A stretch of DNA of 64,000 nt from Acorus gramineus (Eukaryota; Streptophyta; Magnoliopsida; Acorales; Acoraceae). The position numbers were made by a program, and so were the translations under genes. The DNA is taken from positions 12,017,571 to 12,081,570 of the forward strand of contig CM060850.1 in assembly GCA_030737835.1 (NCBI GenBank), read 5' to 3'. This document shows positions 46,701 to 59,205 of the stretch, one piece after another; the first letter of the stretch is position 1; every line of letters starts with the position of its first letter. Under the pieces are notes generated by a model that saw only the letters and a list, made by a program, of their open reading frames with translations, did not search any database and had not been told where the DNA came from.

Positions 46701-49700
46701 CCTCTAGAGTGTCTTCAGTCTTCTACATGCGTTATGAGACACAAGATCCATCATTTAAAGTATTGCCTTGCATTTGCAGCAAAAGAGAGGGAACTTGGTG
46801 CTGCCAATTCTGAAATTAAAGCCTTGAAAGCGACCGAAATTCTGAAAGACAAAGCAATGTTGGAGGTTCTGTATGCATCCAAATTGCTTGCTATTTTGAA
46901 TCTTCTATCCAAGTAACCATACTCACTTATTATGTACATTAAACTAAACAATTATACCAAATCATGCTTTCCAGTTAAGCGATCAAGTGAAAAAACTGGA
47001 TGAAAGAATTCGAGGAACTGAGAAACTGCTTGAAGATAAGGTCACTGATATTCCCAAATCATCGGATCCTGATATCTATAACCCATCTAATCACTTGCTT
47101 AACAATTCATTCTTTGCAGAATCTTGAACTCAAGAAACTAAATAGTGAGAAAAAAGAAGCACTTTCTGCACAATTTGCGGTCGAAGCTGCTCTTAGAAGA
47201 GTCCATACAGCCCAAAAGGATGAGGATTTTGTTTTCATTGAGGATATTATTGCTCCTTTAGAATCTGAGATTAAGATGTATAAAAAGGAGGTATAGAGAA
47301 AAGGTTGTTTCAACTTATATGCCTGTCCTGCTTTGGAATCTGGACTAATGATCTCTTGCACTTATTAGATTGCAATGCTACAAGAGGATAAAAAGGCTTT
47401 AGAACGCTTTACAAAGTCAAAAGAGATGGCTCTAGTTGAAGCAGAAAATACGTTGAGAAGTTCAATGGAACGAGCCCTTTTGGTGGAGGATGTTCAAAAC
47501 CAAAATGCTGAGCTAAGAAGACAGATAGAGATCTGTCAGGCATAACTCTCTCCTTTCTTGGGTCAGAAAATTATGGAATTTGAGTCAAATATATTTAAAA
47601 CATGTTTTGGATGCGCAGGAAGAAAACAAAATCCTCGAAAGAACTAATCGTCAGAAAGTTGTTGAGATTGAGAGGCTTACTGACACAATCATGGAGCTTG
47701 AGGAGTCTATCCTAGCTAGTGGTGCAGCTGCCAATGCTGTACGTGATTATCAGCGAAGAATTTTTGAGCTGAGTGTAAGTTCTTGCCTACTATTGATTAT
47801 GACATTTCTAATTCTCCTATCATGGAACCAATTTTCAGAAACAGTTTTTTCATAAATGCTACTCTCAACCAACTTTATCATAAAAGCTACTCTTAATCAG
47901 ATTTTTCATAAAAGTTGTTTTTGTTGGATATTACCACATAAAAACAAAATCCAATACCCAAAACCAAAAGCTGTAGGTAAAAAAAAAAAAACATTTGGAA
48001 TCGATTATCATCCAATCAGTTTGACAATTGGTTCCAAATGGGATCTAAGATGACTTGTTTGGCTATCTTACTACTAAGCATTGATTGTGATCTTGCAGGA
48101 AGAGAAGAAGACTTTTGAGAGGGAGCTTGCACGAGTAAAGGTTTCTGCAAATAGAGTTGCCACAGTTGTAGCAAATGAGTGGAAGGAAGAAAATGACAAG
48201 GTCATGCCTGTCAAGCAATGGCTTGAGGAGCGAAGATTCATGCAGGTTCTACTTTTTCTTTCATTACCTCTAAATTAATGAAACATTATAGTATATGGCA
48301 ACCTAGAAACTCATATCATTCATATAGACTGAACATTATGAAAGAGCAGGGAAAATCAGATATTCAGGATGCTTCCAATCATGTTGAGTACACATGAAAA
48401 GAGCATTTTTAGTTTCCCAGTATTGAACACATTGTTCTGCAATTATTTATTAAATAAATGGAAATCCTTAATTGGATCCATTGCATTTCTCTGATTTTAT
48501 TCAAATAGGACTGGTCAAAAATGAAAACCTTAATTCATGTGACAATATCTGATCAATCTTATCTATTTGTATAGGGTGAGATGCAAAGAATACGCGACAA
48601 GCTAGCCCTAGCAGAAAGAACAGCAAAGGCAGAAGCCCAGCTCAAAGTATGAAACATGACTGATTTTTTTTTAGTTGTTCCTTCTGTATCTTTTTCTTTG
48701 GTTACAAGTGTCTAGGCTCATTTGTTTTGTCTCAATTTTAACATCCATAACAGGAGAGATTAAGACTGAGACTTAAGACTTTAGAGGAAGGTTTGAAGCA
48801 TGGGTTGAGTTTTTCTATATCATCTAATGCAGCTCCAATCTTCTCACAAGTTGGTAAATCCGAGAATGCATCAGGAGCTTTTCCGAGGATTGCTAGTCCG
48901 AAAAAGAGATCAAATTCTCAGCCAAGGGCTTCTTGCACTACCAATAGAACCTCAGCGTCAAATATTAATTTGACTGGACCTTTGAAAAGAGTGGATAGCC
49001 TGAAAAAGACATTTGTCACAGGTGGAGATATGGTGAGGAAGAACTTGTGGGCTACTAAACATAAATATTTTGATGATGGTGGGAAAGAAATCGCTGAAAG
49101 GCAGGCAAATGCCGATGTGAATGTGGGTGATTTTGTTCAAGAAAAAGATGTGTCAATAGAAACAAAAACAAATGAAATTTGTGATTCGGATATAGAAAAT
49201 AAGCCCACTTCAGATACTGATGGCCAAGACTTGGTCTCTGGATATCTGTATGACAGGCTGCAAAGAGAACTAATCAATATTAGGAAGTTATTGGGAGAGA
49301 AAGATGAAATGTTGAATGTCAAAGATGATGAAATCAAGGTGAGTAATATGTCACTGTCAGAGGATCATTTTTTTTTTGCTTGATGGGTTGTCTTGCTTTA
49401 TATTTTTTTATATTTTATTTCATTTTCATGAGCTTGAGTTACTTTACAGGTGCTTTTAAGAAAGGTTGATGCAGTGACAAAGATAATGGAGAGTGAATCG
49501 AGGAAGATGAGGCGTGAAGCAGCAAGTAAAGAAAAAGATGTGGTATTGACCAAGCTGGAGGAAAATAAGCAGAAGAGCAGAAACACAGACACGTCTAAAC
49601 GGTATGAACAAAGAGACTCTTGGGGTTCTTTTTCTTTGTTATTGGACTTCATTAGCTTGATAGCTCTCTCTCTCTCCAACATCTGAAACTGGCATTACCA

Positions 49701-50758
49701 AATCTAATAGCGCAGCTGATCATATTCTGATATTTTCAGAAGAAAAAAATGTATTGGGATCTCTACCGCATCATGTGAACCGAAACCAACTCATCTGATT
49801 CATTTGGAAGAAAAAAGGCTACCCCTCAATGATAAAATGGCCAAAAACTAGCATTATTAAGGTTCAGGCTGTGTTTGGAAACGAATTTGGGGAGCGTTTA
49901 GAGATTATGCTTTTGCAATAATCATACTTAATTTAAACTCATTTCGAATTGTTCCCAGTGATCCCGCCTTTTTAAGAAATCGGAAAACAGCTTTTAGATA
50001 TAAAAAAAAACAGCTTTTTAATAATGTAAAAAAGGTATGCTTGGAAAGCTATCATCAAAAGTTGCCTTAAAGTGAAAAGCTATATTTCAATCTCATTTAC
50101 AAAAACAACCTAAAAATGGTCACGTCTTAGGAGGAAGGCAGAGGTAACCTGTCTTCATGAGGGTTCCTGGGATTCAAGTTTTACTCCTGTTGATAGAATA
50201 AGATCTAATTAACAAACAAAACAGAAAACTTACCTACCAAAGAAAAGGGAAAAACGAGAACTAAGAATGGTTAGTAATTCACTAAGTCAATGGAGCACAT
50301 TAAAGGGGTCGCTGTTTGGAGTAATAGCAGGTGATTGGACTAACAGGACAAAGTCCTATATTTAAGTACTTTGTGGAAAAAAGATCAAAGGTTGGGACTG
50401 TATGTAGTCTTTTCACTCCCAGAACGCTCTGGGTGATGGACTTTTCTAATGAATCTTACTAAATTATGAACATGACATGTACTAGTTTTTCTTTCATGTC
50501 ATATTGACCAATGTTGTTTAACAAACCAAGAAGGCTCTACACTATTAAAAGAAGTCATTTTAATGAAATGCAACCTACTCAACATTTAAGCTCATATTAA
50601 ACTACAATATAGGAGTTTTTTTTTTTATTACATTTCGATTAAGCTCAATTCAAGTACTTGATCTACTCATTTCTTTTGCATCACTTATCTTTTGTATTAT
50701 CCTCTGACTTTCCAGGGCACTAAAACAAATCGAGGCGTCCACAAATCCAAAGAGTTGA
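43774..50758 (+). CDS. MAP70.5: microtubule-associated protein MAP70-5-like
   Basis: Eleven exons: 43774-43870, 46780-46865, 46975-47040, 47120-47290, 47369-47539, 47619-47774, 48099-48245, 48575-48646, 48754-49338, 49450-49601, 50716-50758. They join in phase to 1746 bases, 581 residues. All introns are GT-AG except intron 5, which begins GC (CAG|GCATAA). The short N-terminus MVGFDEFGEN, lacking the longer head of MAP70-1 to -4, points to the MAP70-5 class. Diagnostic blocks are KERELGAANSEIKALKA, LSAQFAVEAALRRVH, APLESEIKMYKKE, EENKILERTNRQKV, AKVSANRVATVVANEW-type (here RVKVSANRVATVVANEW) and MPVKQWLEERRFMQ. The protein is almost all coiled coil and binds cortical microtubules. Relatives help pattern secondary walls. 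Intron 1 (2.9 kb) contains duplicated exon-1 copies, a SINE, a MITE and a LINE remnant. Confidence 0.95.
44077..44179 (+). other. duplicated first exon of MAP70-like gene, possible alternative exon
   Basis: This lies inside intron 1. It has an ATG, 34 open codons and the donor AAAG|GTTTGCTCAT, the same phase and donor as exon 1. The encoded end, FPPDPIVLELNGLQDQLK, parallels the exon-1 end, SPPDPVALELNRLQDQLK. Splicing to exon 2 would keep the frame and swap only the first 14-16 residues. It is either a functional alternative first exon or a decaying duplicate. Confidence 0.75.
44341..44378 (+). pseudogene. third, partial copy of MAP70-like exon 1
   Basis: CATTAGAACTCAACGGATTA, then CAAGACCAGACAAAAG, then GTTTGCTC. 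This encodes ALELNGLQDQTK-like sequence with the donor preserved but without an upstream ATG in frame. The sequence that follows also repeats the intron flank of copies 1 and 2. Confidence 0.7.
44418..44627 (-). mobile_element. SINE with perfect 18-bp target duplication
   Basis: This lies in intron 1 of the MAP70-like gene, minus orientation. The flanks are identical copies of AGTTTTTGGGTTGTTGTT (44400-44417 and 44628-44645). The minus strand reads from CCCCAGTGGTCATAGCACAA, with an A-box-like TAGCACAACGGTT, through the B-box GGTTCGAGTCT to a T/A tail. It is the same family as 33100-33310. The perfect duplication indicates a recent insertion. Confidence 0.95.
44941..45175. mobile_element. small MITE in MAP70-like intron 1
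   Basis: TAGCATTTGGAAATGC on the left is inverted as GCACGTTTCCAAATGCTAAC on the right, with a paired CAGCTTTTCC / GAACAGCTCC interior. The target duplication is unresolved. Confidence 0.6.
46174..46533 (-). mobile_element. 5'-truncated LINE remnant
   Basis: This lies in intron 1 of the MAP70-like gene. It is flanked by AATTCAAGTGTTA on both sides (46161-46173 and 46534-46546), a 13-bp duplication, and it ends in a T run (an A tail on the minus strand). On the minus strand a short frame near 46469-46512 reads VRAVVWAIWLTRN before a stop. This resembles the C-terminal (zf-RVT) end of plant LINE reverse transcriptases. Only the last ~360 bases of the element are present. Confidence 0.85.
50128..50220 (+). 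mobile_element. fragment of a second SINE-like family in MAP70-like intron 10
   Basis: GGGATTCAAGTTTTACTCCTGTTGAT matches the B-box end and body of the element at 51216-51347 (AAGTTCGAATCTTGCCTCCTGTTGAT), truncated on both sides. Confidence 0.5.
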
Positions 50759-51136
50759 AGATGACTGAAAGGCTTTGTTCATTTAACCAGACAGCCAGTG
50801 TTGACATACTTGATTCTTTTTTACTTGCATATATAGTGAAGTTTTTTTTTTCTGCATATGGTGAAGTTATTATGATAAGTGTTGTGAATAACTAGAATAA
50901 ATCATTCTTCATTCAGAGAAGATGAATGTAAATCATTTGCATGTGTAAATCTGTTGGGCACAAACATTTACAACATCTGTAGACTATTTATCTGAAACCT
51001 CTTTGTAAATTATAGGTGATGATTGGCAGAATTATATGTTGATCTTCTTTGATGAATGAAAATTGTATAACAGTATTGATGTCACAAATCTACTACTAGT
51101 GTATATTCTGACAGTTAAGACTAGAAATGTAAATGG

Positions 51137-51140
<4 letters not shown>

Positions 51141-51190
<50 letters not shown>
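51141..51190. repeat. (TA)n microsatellite
   Basis: An uninterrupted run of about 25 TA units. The open frames through it (tyrosine-isoleucine runs) are not genes. Confidence 0.95.
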
Positions 51191-51194
<4 letters not shown>

Positions 51195-51215
51195 GTTATT
51201 GTTAGGAACAATACT

Positions 51216-51347
51216 ACTTGCCCCGAACCTCTTCTTGGTAGAATGGGAGAGAGGTATCTCCTCTTTAGTGATGAGACTTAAGTTCGAATCTTGCCTCCTG
51301 TTGATGGGGGAAGATTTGACTAAGAAAAAAAAATTCCAATAAAAAAA
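51216..51347 (+). mobile_element. second tRNA-derived SINE family, near full length
   Basis: An A-box-like TGGTAGAATGGG and a B-box-like AGTTCGAATCTT are spaced as in a tRNA gene. They are followed by CCTCCTGTTGATGGGGGAAG and an A-rich end (AAGAAAAAAAA). It differs in sequence from the SINE family at 33100. A fragment lies at 50128. Confidence 0.65.
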
Positions 51348-53076
51348 AATGTTACTTGCAACTCCACCTACAATTTCCATATGCTTTGATTTTTTTTAAA
51401 GTGTATATTTTATGTACCAAAGTATATACTTTAGTATGATGACCATTTTTGTATTGTAAAATAAAAACTATTGTAAGTGGATCTTTTTGACTTGTGAGGT
51501 TGGTGTATGACTTGGACATTAGAAAAATGATGATATGTCCAAATCTTAGTGCATCAATCCTCACCGTTTCTTTTTTAAAAAAAATATACATTCGTCAATT
51601 GAAATTTATACTGTTATAATAAAATATGTATTGAGATATACTAGTATAAATTTTTTATTTTAAAAAATTAATTGTCATAGTGCAATATACATTTTATTAT
51701 TGAGTGTATAATGACTTGGCGATCTCTTTTGAACTATAAATGAAACTGCAGAATGGACCAAGTGTATCAAAGCTCGAGCCATAAGCCTATCATCATAATG
51801 CTTAAAGATAGAGGTGCTTAAAGATTCTCATCATAATGCTTCTCTTCAATTTCATTTTTTGTCTTCTCAAATGCATGTATTATGTTTCTCAACTAGACAA
51901 TAGAGTCAATTCATTGCGACACATTAACTTATCTGTGTTGCTTCAGAGTCTCACCAATTTCATTAACATGGATGCATATTTCAAAGGGTATGTCATTAAT
52001 ATAAATGCTTAATGTAAGGACATGTGACTATATATAAAGGGGCATCTCCATAAATCTTCACCTAGTCACCTAAGAAGGAAAATCGGTCATCTCCATCTCA
52101 TTAATTTGTTCTTATTTTCAGTTATATAAACCCAACTAAGGTTTCAACCTACCGATTGCACTTCTTTGATGCTCTTATTCAATGTCATGCATTTCTTTTT
52201 ATAGCCTTTCTTGCATCTGGATTTCAAATTTCTTCAGATTTAATATAACATCAATTTTATTGAGAGAGTAGCATTTTCTTTTCCTTTTAGTGGAGGATCT
52301 CTGTTATTTTAGAGCATTTATTTTAGAGTACATCCGTGAGTGAATTTACTTTTTTACTGTATTCTTTTATGGAGAGTGAAGCTTTATCCTATAGTGAAGC
52401 ATCTTTGAGTGTAACTTTATACTTTCCATTTAGTGGAGCATCTTTGAGTGGAGTTTTCGATATAATAACACACAGTTAATTTGTATGTGTTTCATTTTCT
52501 TTTCTTTTTTAAGAGAACATAGGCATTCCGTCTTGAAGTTATCAGGGGAAACTAGTTCTGGGTCCTTCGAGGAACCCCTGAATTATTTTTAGGTCCCTGG
52601 AACATAATCAAATGATATACTAGAGAGATATGAAAATTAAAATTGATATTTTTAATGTTTATTTTTTTTTTCAGATATCAGATATCGTACATTGACAATT
52701 TAATAATAATCTAATATATTATGATTGCGATTAATCATACAAGATAACAAATATGAACAATATATAATACAAGCATATATACTTATATGATATATGTTGG
52801 ATACATATATTTTTTAGATCGAATACACTTATAGTCATGTATCCGTACTCCAGATCTTTGAATATCAGATAGTTCTGATTTTTCGTATATGGATTCAAAT
52901 CTGATTCAGATTTATTTTTTTAAAGAGAAAAAAAAGAATATATTGTTGTATCTCATTATATTCTTAGGTTTGGTATAATTCAAACCGGGCCGGGCCAACT
53001 CGGGCCAAGTTTCAAGTTTCAAACCTATGTTCGACTCTTCGGTCTTCACACAAACAAAAAAACTACCGAAACAAAA

Positions 53077-56000
53077 ATGGAGCTTCCGAGGAGAGCAGCC
53101 GTAGTTGCGGTTCTGTCAGCGCTCGTACTCTCCTCTTGTTACTGCTACTATAAATACCGATCTGTGAATCTCCCATGGGAGAAGAAGAAGAAGAAGAAGA
53201 CCCAGAGACCCAAAAGCGGCCTCCTTGGATGCATCGGAGACACCCCTCTCATCAGGATCGACAGCCTCTCAAACGCAACCGGTTGCGAAGTAAGAACTTC
53301 AATGGGTCTCTCAAAATAGTGATTTTTTTTCTCTCTCGAATGCTTCATTGGGTTTTGTGAATGAGGAATCTTTGGTTTTGAAAGATGGGTTTCTGATGGG
53401 TTGTGTTTCGTTTTTGGTCTTTTCGATGATTAGATTCTTGCGAAAGCCGAGTTTTTGAACCCTGGTGGGAGTGTGAAGGACCGGGTGGCGAGGAAGATCA
53501 TCGAAGAGGTGATGCTCATTTTGTTTGAATTGGTTGTGTTTGGAGTTATGTGTAGTGATGATGAGCATAAACCATAAATAGGTGTTTTCAGTGAAAGCTT
53601 ATATTTTTTTTTAATGCGAGTGTGTAATGTACTGATAGGATTCCCATAAGTACATGCATCGATGAATGATATATGTCCATCAAAAAGTTCAAAAGCTTCG
53701 AGACTTGATAGGAATCCCATTGCACTTTTAGATGGACAAGTGTCTGTACTAATGGTATTCCTATCAGTACGTATTGACATGAAAATTTTGCCTATAAAGG
53801 TGTCAAAATATTTGGGGGGATAATTCTCAGTGTGTTTCGTTTAGAGGCAGTGCAATGTTTGCTTTGGAAGATTGACTTTGCATGTCGGATCAAAACTAAA
53901 ATTCTGTGATATATTCTCTTTTTTGTTATTAATCATTTAATCCTCATGCCTGTTAGTTCCATTGGTTTGTTGTTGCAACTACTGATCATTGTTTTAGCTT
54001 ATTTCTATCCATTTGGTGAAGATTATAAAGTAGAAGAATCTACAGTTCTATTCATCTGAGTTTATTCATCTAAACTAGGCAGAAAATCACTTCTGAATTA
54101 GCCTGTAAGGACCCGACATAATTTATATGAAGGAGATCACACTTAATAAAAAGAGATACAACTCTTTGATATCTCTGACATCCCCAATAGAACCTCTATT
54201 TAATGATTTTATTTAAAATATGAAAGGCATGATACTTGTTGCCTTTGGATATGTTACACTTCCATTCTGAGAGTTGAATAAATCTATATTTTCATTGTTA
54301 AGGCGGCACTCTGCGGATTCAGTGCTGTGACCAGCTTTTACTCTTCATTTCTAGCTTTCCAATATGTAACTCTCTATAGGCTCTGGATTCCGGAGATCTG
54401 GTTTGTGGTGGTATAGTGATTGAGGGAAGTGCTGGAAGTACAGCTATTAGTCTTGCAACAGTTGCTCCTGCCTATGGATGTAAATGTCATGTTGTTATTC
54501 CAGATGACGTCGCTATCGAAAAGGTATGTTGGAATTTGTCCACCTTAGTTTATAATATTTCATGCTGTTCTATAAACTATTCCAAGTTTCCTTATATGTG
54601 TATCGCTCTTTATCTATCTTAAAAGTAGATGTGCATACCTCTGGCATTATAATTCATAATTTGACACACCCTTTAGCTACTGACTGAAAAGTCATGTTAA
54701 TGTTTTTTTGTTTTCAAGAAACATATCCTATAGATAACACTCCTAGCATCAATCTGATGTGGCTGATCGCCAGTCCACAGAAAGGATGGTTGTGTGAGTC
54801 TGCAAAATTTTGTCAATTTGTTCTTAATCTACCCTACTGATTAATTGCGATGGGGTTGGATGATTGTATGATTGTCATTTCTTATGCAGATATGTTATGA
54901 GCAGAAACTCAATGTTTGGTCATTTCTTAGATCACAAAATATCTTCCTTAATTGGGATTATGGGTTAATAAATACAAAAATTGCCCGGATATAATTTAAT
55001 GTGAGGAATGATCGAACAACTGCAGCTTTTATTATTGAACAATGTAAACTTCTTTACATTATATGAACCCTCACCAAAAGTAATGCTTTATGGATCAATG
55101 GTGTCAAGTATTCATGACCAGGTAGCAACAATGTTTCAATTTCATGTATTCACTACCTTTTCCTTTATGTTGTCTGTGAATTTTTTGGAAATTCTCTCTT
55201 CTAGCTGATTAATACATGCTGTTTTATTTCTACCAAGGAGTATTTGTCCATGTGGAACCAGCTTACCAAATAGTTAGTAGTTACAGGAGCTTTTCTTGGC
55301 TCATTAACACACAAACTATGATTTCCTTTATCATCTCACCAAAAAAAACAAAATACAAAATATGTTTTCATGCATGTCAGTTTGGCCAAGACTGTGATAT
55401 TTATCACATGGGTTATGCCCTATTAAAGCAACAACTAAGCTTCTTATTTTCTCATTGTTAACCATGTCCTTTTCCACAGTTTATATCATTTCAGACACAC
55501 GTAATCTATTTACTCCAAATTTTCCATACTATTATAATATTATTGCCCAACTCTGTCAACTTTAAATCAACATTTCTTGCTATCAGTAGAATTGCTTCTT
55601 CAGTTAATCTGATTTACAATAATTTTGCAGTATTTTCATAACACATCTTTACTCCATCCAAAAGCTCTCTCTTCTAATTCAATTCATCAATTCTCGTTTT
55701 CTTTTTATTATTGAGTTAAAGTTGTTGCTCACATATTTAAACAAAACTTTGTACTCTGTAAAGCACTTTAAGTAGTCCTTTACCACACCCAACCTACCCC
55801 ATTAAACCAAACCAAAACACCCCCCCCCCCCCCCCCCCAACACACACACACACACAAAAAAGGGGGTATTCTGAACACATTTGAACTGTTTCGACTGTAT
55901 TCTGCATGGAGATTCCTTCACATCGCCTTGAAAAGGATTCATGTTTTCCCTTGGAAATTGACCTATACAATTTACTTTCCTTGCACATGTCTAAATTGAT

Positions 56001-58596
56001 TCTCTGTAGCATTTCTTCCAAGTTGTATTGTTTTGATTTATCCCATAATTTCATAATAATTCAGTAAAGATGTCTTGTGAGTTATGTCAATTATCCATGC
56101 AGGCTTGCTGTCAGTTGATTTCAATTGCACAAGGGAAAAATTCACATTGTATTGAAGTACCTCTAAGGCTTGTTACCACATGCATCACATTATTGATTAA
56201 TATGCGTATGAAATTCATACTTTTCCAGCAAAAATAATTTAAGTTTAAATCATGAAATAATCAATAGTCCACGGACTAAAAATATTGAACATGCATTAAA
56301 CACACATTAATCAATGATGTCTTGAAGATCATGAATTTGACCAAGAAAGTGCTGATTTTTCATGTTATTATTAATTTTTCTATTATTTCTCCGAATTTTC
56401 TCAAACTTTATAAAAATATAATCAAATTAAGAAATTTTACCCTTCACGAATTATCCCAAATTCCGAACTTGTGACAAGGCCTTTGAGAGAAAAGCTACAC
56501 AATAATTCAATTTGCAGTAAATTTTCTTCTGTCATCAATGAAATGTAAGATGCTATAAGAATCTTGTTGTTCCATGACTCATCTCTGGCAGCACATAGTG
56601 ATTAACAAATGAACACATTGGTGTTTGTCTGAGAGTAGTTACAAATTAGAAATTTCTGAACAATATAATAAGAGTAAAAGTCTGCGAAGAAGGGACTTTT
56701 TTGGAGAGAACTTTCCTTTAAAAGATTGCAGATATATTACCGTGGGTTGATTGATGATCATATCATTCATTCTTTTCTGAAGTTTCTTTATTGGATTACT
56801 TCTTATATACTTCCCTGTGACACTGTCCAGTCTCAAATTCTTGAAGCACTTGGTGCGACCGTAGAAAGAGTTAGACCTGTATCAATTACACACAGAGACC
56901 ACTTTGTCAATGTTGCAAGGAGAAGGGCCTTAGAAGTGACTAAAATAGCTTCAGAACAAAGAGAAACTCATAAATCGGAAGCTGACATACATGAGAATGG
57001 CCATACTTTCCAGAAAGTAGACCATCAAGTTTTCACTACTGATTGCAAAGGAGGTTTCTTCGCTGATCAGTTTGAAAATCTGGCTAATTTTCGAGCTCAT
57101 TATGAGTGGACAGGTCCTGAGATATGGGAACAGACTGGCGGTTATTTGCATGCGTTCATTGCAGCTGCAGGTACAGGTGGAACTCTTGCTGGAATCTCAA
57201 GGTTTCTCCAGGTAATACTCTTTCCTTCCATCCCTTCCACTTTATTCAAGTCATTAGACTAATTTCAAAATAAGTCATGCATGCCCTTTGAATATGTATT
57301 CATAAAATTAGAAGTTATCCAAAATGTGGAATGCAGATATGGGATGCTCCAAAAAATATCTGAATCCAACATATAATATAAAATTATATATGCTTTTAAC
57401 TTTTTGTTATATATCATTTAAATTCTTTTTTTTTTTGTATGATAACCATGATCTTTAATATTTTAACCCCTACATTCTGTCTACAATCTTTAAAAGATGA
57501 AAAGAAATTATGAAGTCCTGATTTTAACCCTTATTATTTTTTTTCTGGTCACACCATCTCTCATTTCTAACATGTCACTTGATCATCCTAATGATTATTC
57601 ATATTTAGGCATGTCTATAACTGAAAAATATTTGTATCTGCTCTGAATTCGAAATGATACAAATTCGAATACTAATATCCAAAAGATATAGGAGCGGATA
57701 TGGATATATTAAGATATATAATCCATATTCAGTTCGTCGACAGATTTACTTCAAACAGAGTTGTTTACTTTATTGAATTCTACTTAACTTACAGGAAAAG
57801 AACCCAAATGTAAAGTGTTTTCTTATCGATCCTCCTGGGTCTGGCCTCTTCAATAAAGTGACGAGGGGTGTTATGTATACAAAGGAGGAAGCCGAAGGTC
57901 GGAGGCTGAAGAATCCTTTCGACACCATTACTGAAGGGATAGGGATCAACAGGCTGACCAAGAATTTCATGATGGCAAAACTTGATGGTGCCTACAGGGG
58001 CACTGATTTGGAAGCTGTTGAAATGTCTAGGCGAGTTTCTTCTTCATTTGGTTGTTGATCCACTCCCACGCTTTTGCAGTCATTCATGCAAACTCTACAT
58101 CACCTAATGCAGTGTATGAAATAACCTTACACAGTATATACTCTACTATCTTATTACATACACTATTATGAAAAACATAAAAATGTACGCATTTAATTTA
58201 TTCGAACATATACTTCTTTTTTTGTGAAAGAATGTACTTCATCAGTCAAGTGCATACTTAAATTAAAAACAATTCAAACCGTGTGCAGTCTACAAAAGTG
58301 GCTATAGGAATGGCTAGGTATAATATTTTCCTAGGATCTTTTGATGATTTCATTTCAATTTTTTCCCTCTCAGGTTTCTTCTGAGAAATGATGGTCTATT
58401 TGTGGGAAGTTCTTCAGCCATGAATTGTGTTGGAGCGGTTCGTGTGGCACAGACATTGGGACCTGGCCACACAATCGTGACGATTTTGTGCGACAGTGGG
58501 ATGCGACATCTCAGCAAGTTCTACAACTCTCAGTATCTGGTTGATCTAGGCTTGACGCCTTCTGCGAAGGGCTTGGAATTTTTGGTTCCTGCATGA
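53077..58596 (+). CDS. PLP-dependent cysteine-synthase-like protein (At1g55880 type)
   Basis: Six exons: 53077-53289, 53434-53508, 54380-54523, 56831-57211, 57795-58030, 58374-58596, giving 1272 bases and 423 residues. Intron 5 begins GC (TCTAG|GCGAGT); only that junction keeps the frame. A hydrophobic anchor (about 7-25) is followed by a lysine run (EKKKKKK), then the fold-type II PLP domain. The Schiff-base lysine is in NPGGSVKDRV (K86). The loop EGSAGSTA (111-118) stands where O-acetylserine lyases have TSGNTG. Later blocks are TGGFFADQFENLAN-type (here CKGGFFADQFENLANFRAHYE), GTGGTLAG, DPPGSG, GEGI-type (TEGIGINRL) and SSAMNCVGA. It is homologous to a conserved plant family of cysteine-synthase-related proteins distinct from OAS-TL. 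The actual substrate is not known from sequence. The anchor suggests a membrane-attached or organelle-imported enzyme. Confidence 0.93.
58135..58300. repeat. dispersed AT-rich repeat, copy 1 (intron 5)
   Basis: TATATACTCTACTATCTTAT, ATTATGAAAAACATAAAAATG and GTCTACAAAAGTGGCTATAG correspond to blocks of the copy at 59005-59205, which lies beyond the gene's end. Confidence 0.65.
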
Positions 58597-59004
58597 AGTG
58601 GATTTAGTTCTCAAGATCAGCATGAGCAGATAAACCTCATTTAGATGCATAAGAGATTCAATTGACTTGTATTATAGGAAATTTTTTATTCAAATGTGCC
58701 TCAACTAAATCTTGGGGACTAATTTAATATTTATGATTAGTTGGGCTGCTCTATTAGTCCATTCAATCTTGATAAGTGATTACAATGTTCATAAATTGCT
58801 TATTTGGAAGAAGTTTGGACAATTATTTTTACCACCATTTTTGAGGTTACAAGGTTGCATGCTCATTAATGCTTGCTTTTGTAAGCACTTGTAATTAGAC
58901 AGTCACAAAACAAATCTGCTAAAATTTCTCTGCATTAACTGATATACTGGAATAAAGGGAATGGAAGAGCATTCAACATGGATCTTTTTGGCAGACATAA
59001 AGCG

Positions 59005-59205
59005 CAATATATACTCTACCATGTCACTGTATGCTCTATTATAAAAAACATAAAAAAATATGTATTCAACTCATTCTCGGGGCATGGTTTATATTTTATA
59101 AAAGAAAATATATTTCATTGACTAAAGATATACTTAAAAATAAATATAAACATACGCGGTCTACAAAAGTAATCACAAGAAGGATTGAGTATAACAATTT
59201 CCCCC
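59005..59205. repeat. dispersed AT-rich repeat, copy 2
   Basis: TATATACTCTACCATGTCAC, TATAAAAAACATAAAAAAATA and GTCTACAAAAGTAATCACAA align with 58135-58300. It occupies most of the gap between the cysteine-synthase-like and phytochrome genes, which are convergent. More distant relatives lie near positions 1 and 10430. Confidence 0.65.

Larger units (their letters stand above)
50759..53076. other. intergenic; MAP70 3' flank to cysteine-synthase-like promoter
   Basis: No gene is seen. It contains the 3' UTR of the MAP70-like gene, a long (TA)n tract, a SINE-like copy at 51216-51347, an AT-rich arm at about 51560-51720 similar to those near 34740, and three repeats of TTTAGTGGAG/ATAGTGAAGCATCTTTGAGTG at about 52285-52460. 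Confidence 0.5.

Noticed and set aside
51063-51380. Open frames with long Tyr-Ile runs
   Set aside because: These are translations of the (TA)n microsatellite.
55794-56054. Minus frame with poly-Gly near a run of C
   Set aside because: It lies in intron 3 of the cysteine-synthase-like gene and is produced by a homopolymer of about 17 C.
57858-58058. Read-through end of cysteine-synthase-like exon 5 (MSRRVSSSFGC)
   Set aside because: It extends past the GC donor at 58030. The spliced reading MSRFLLRNDGLFVG matches the family.
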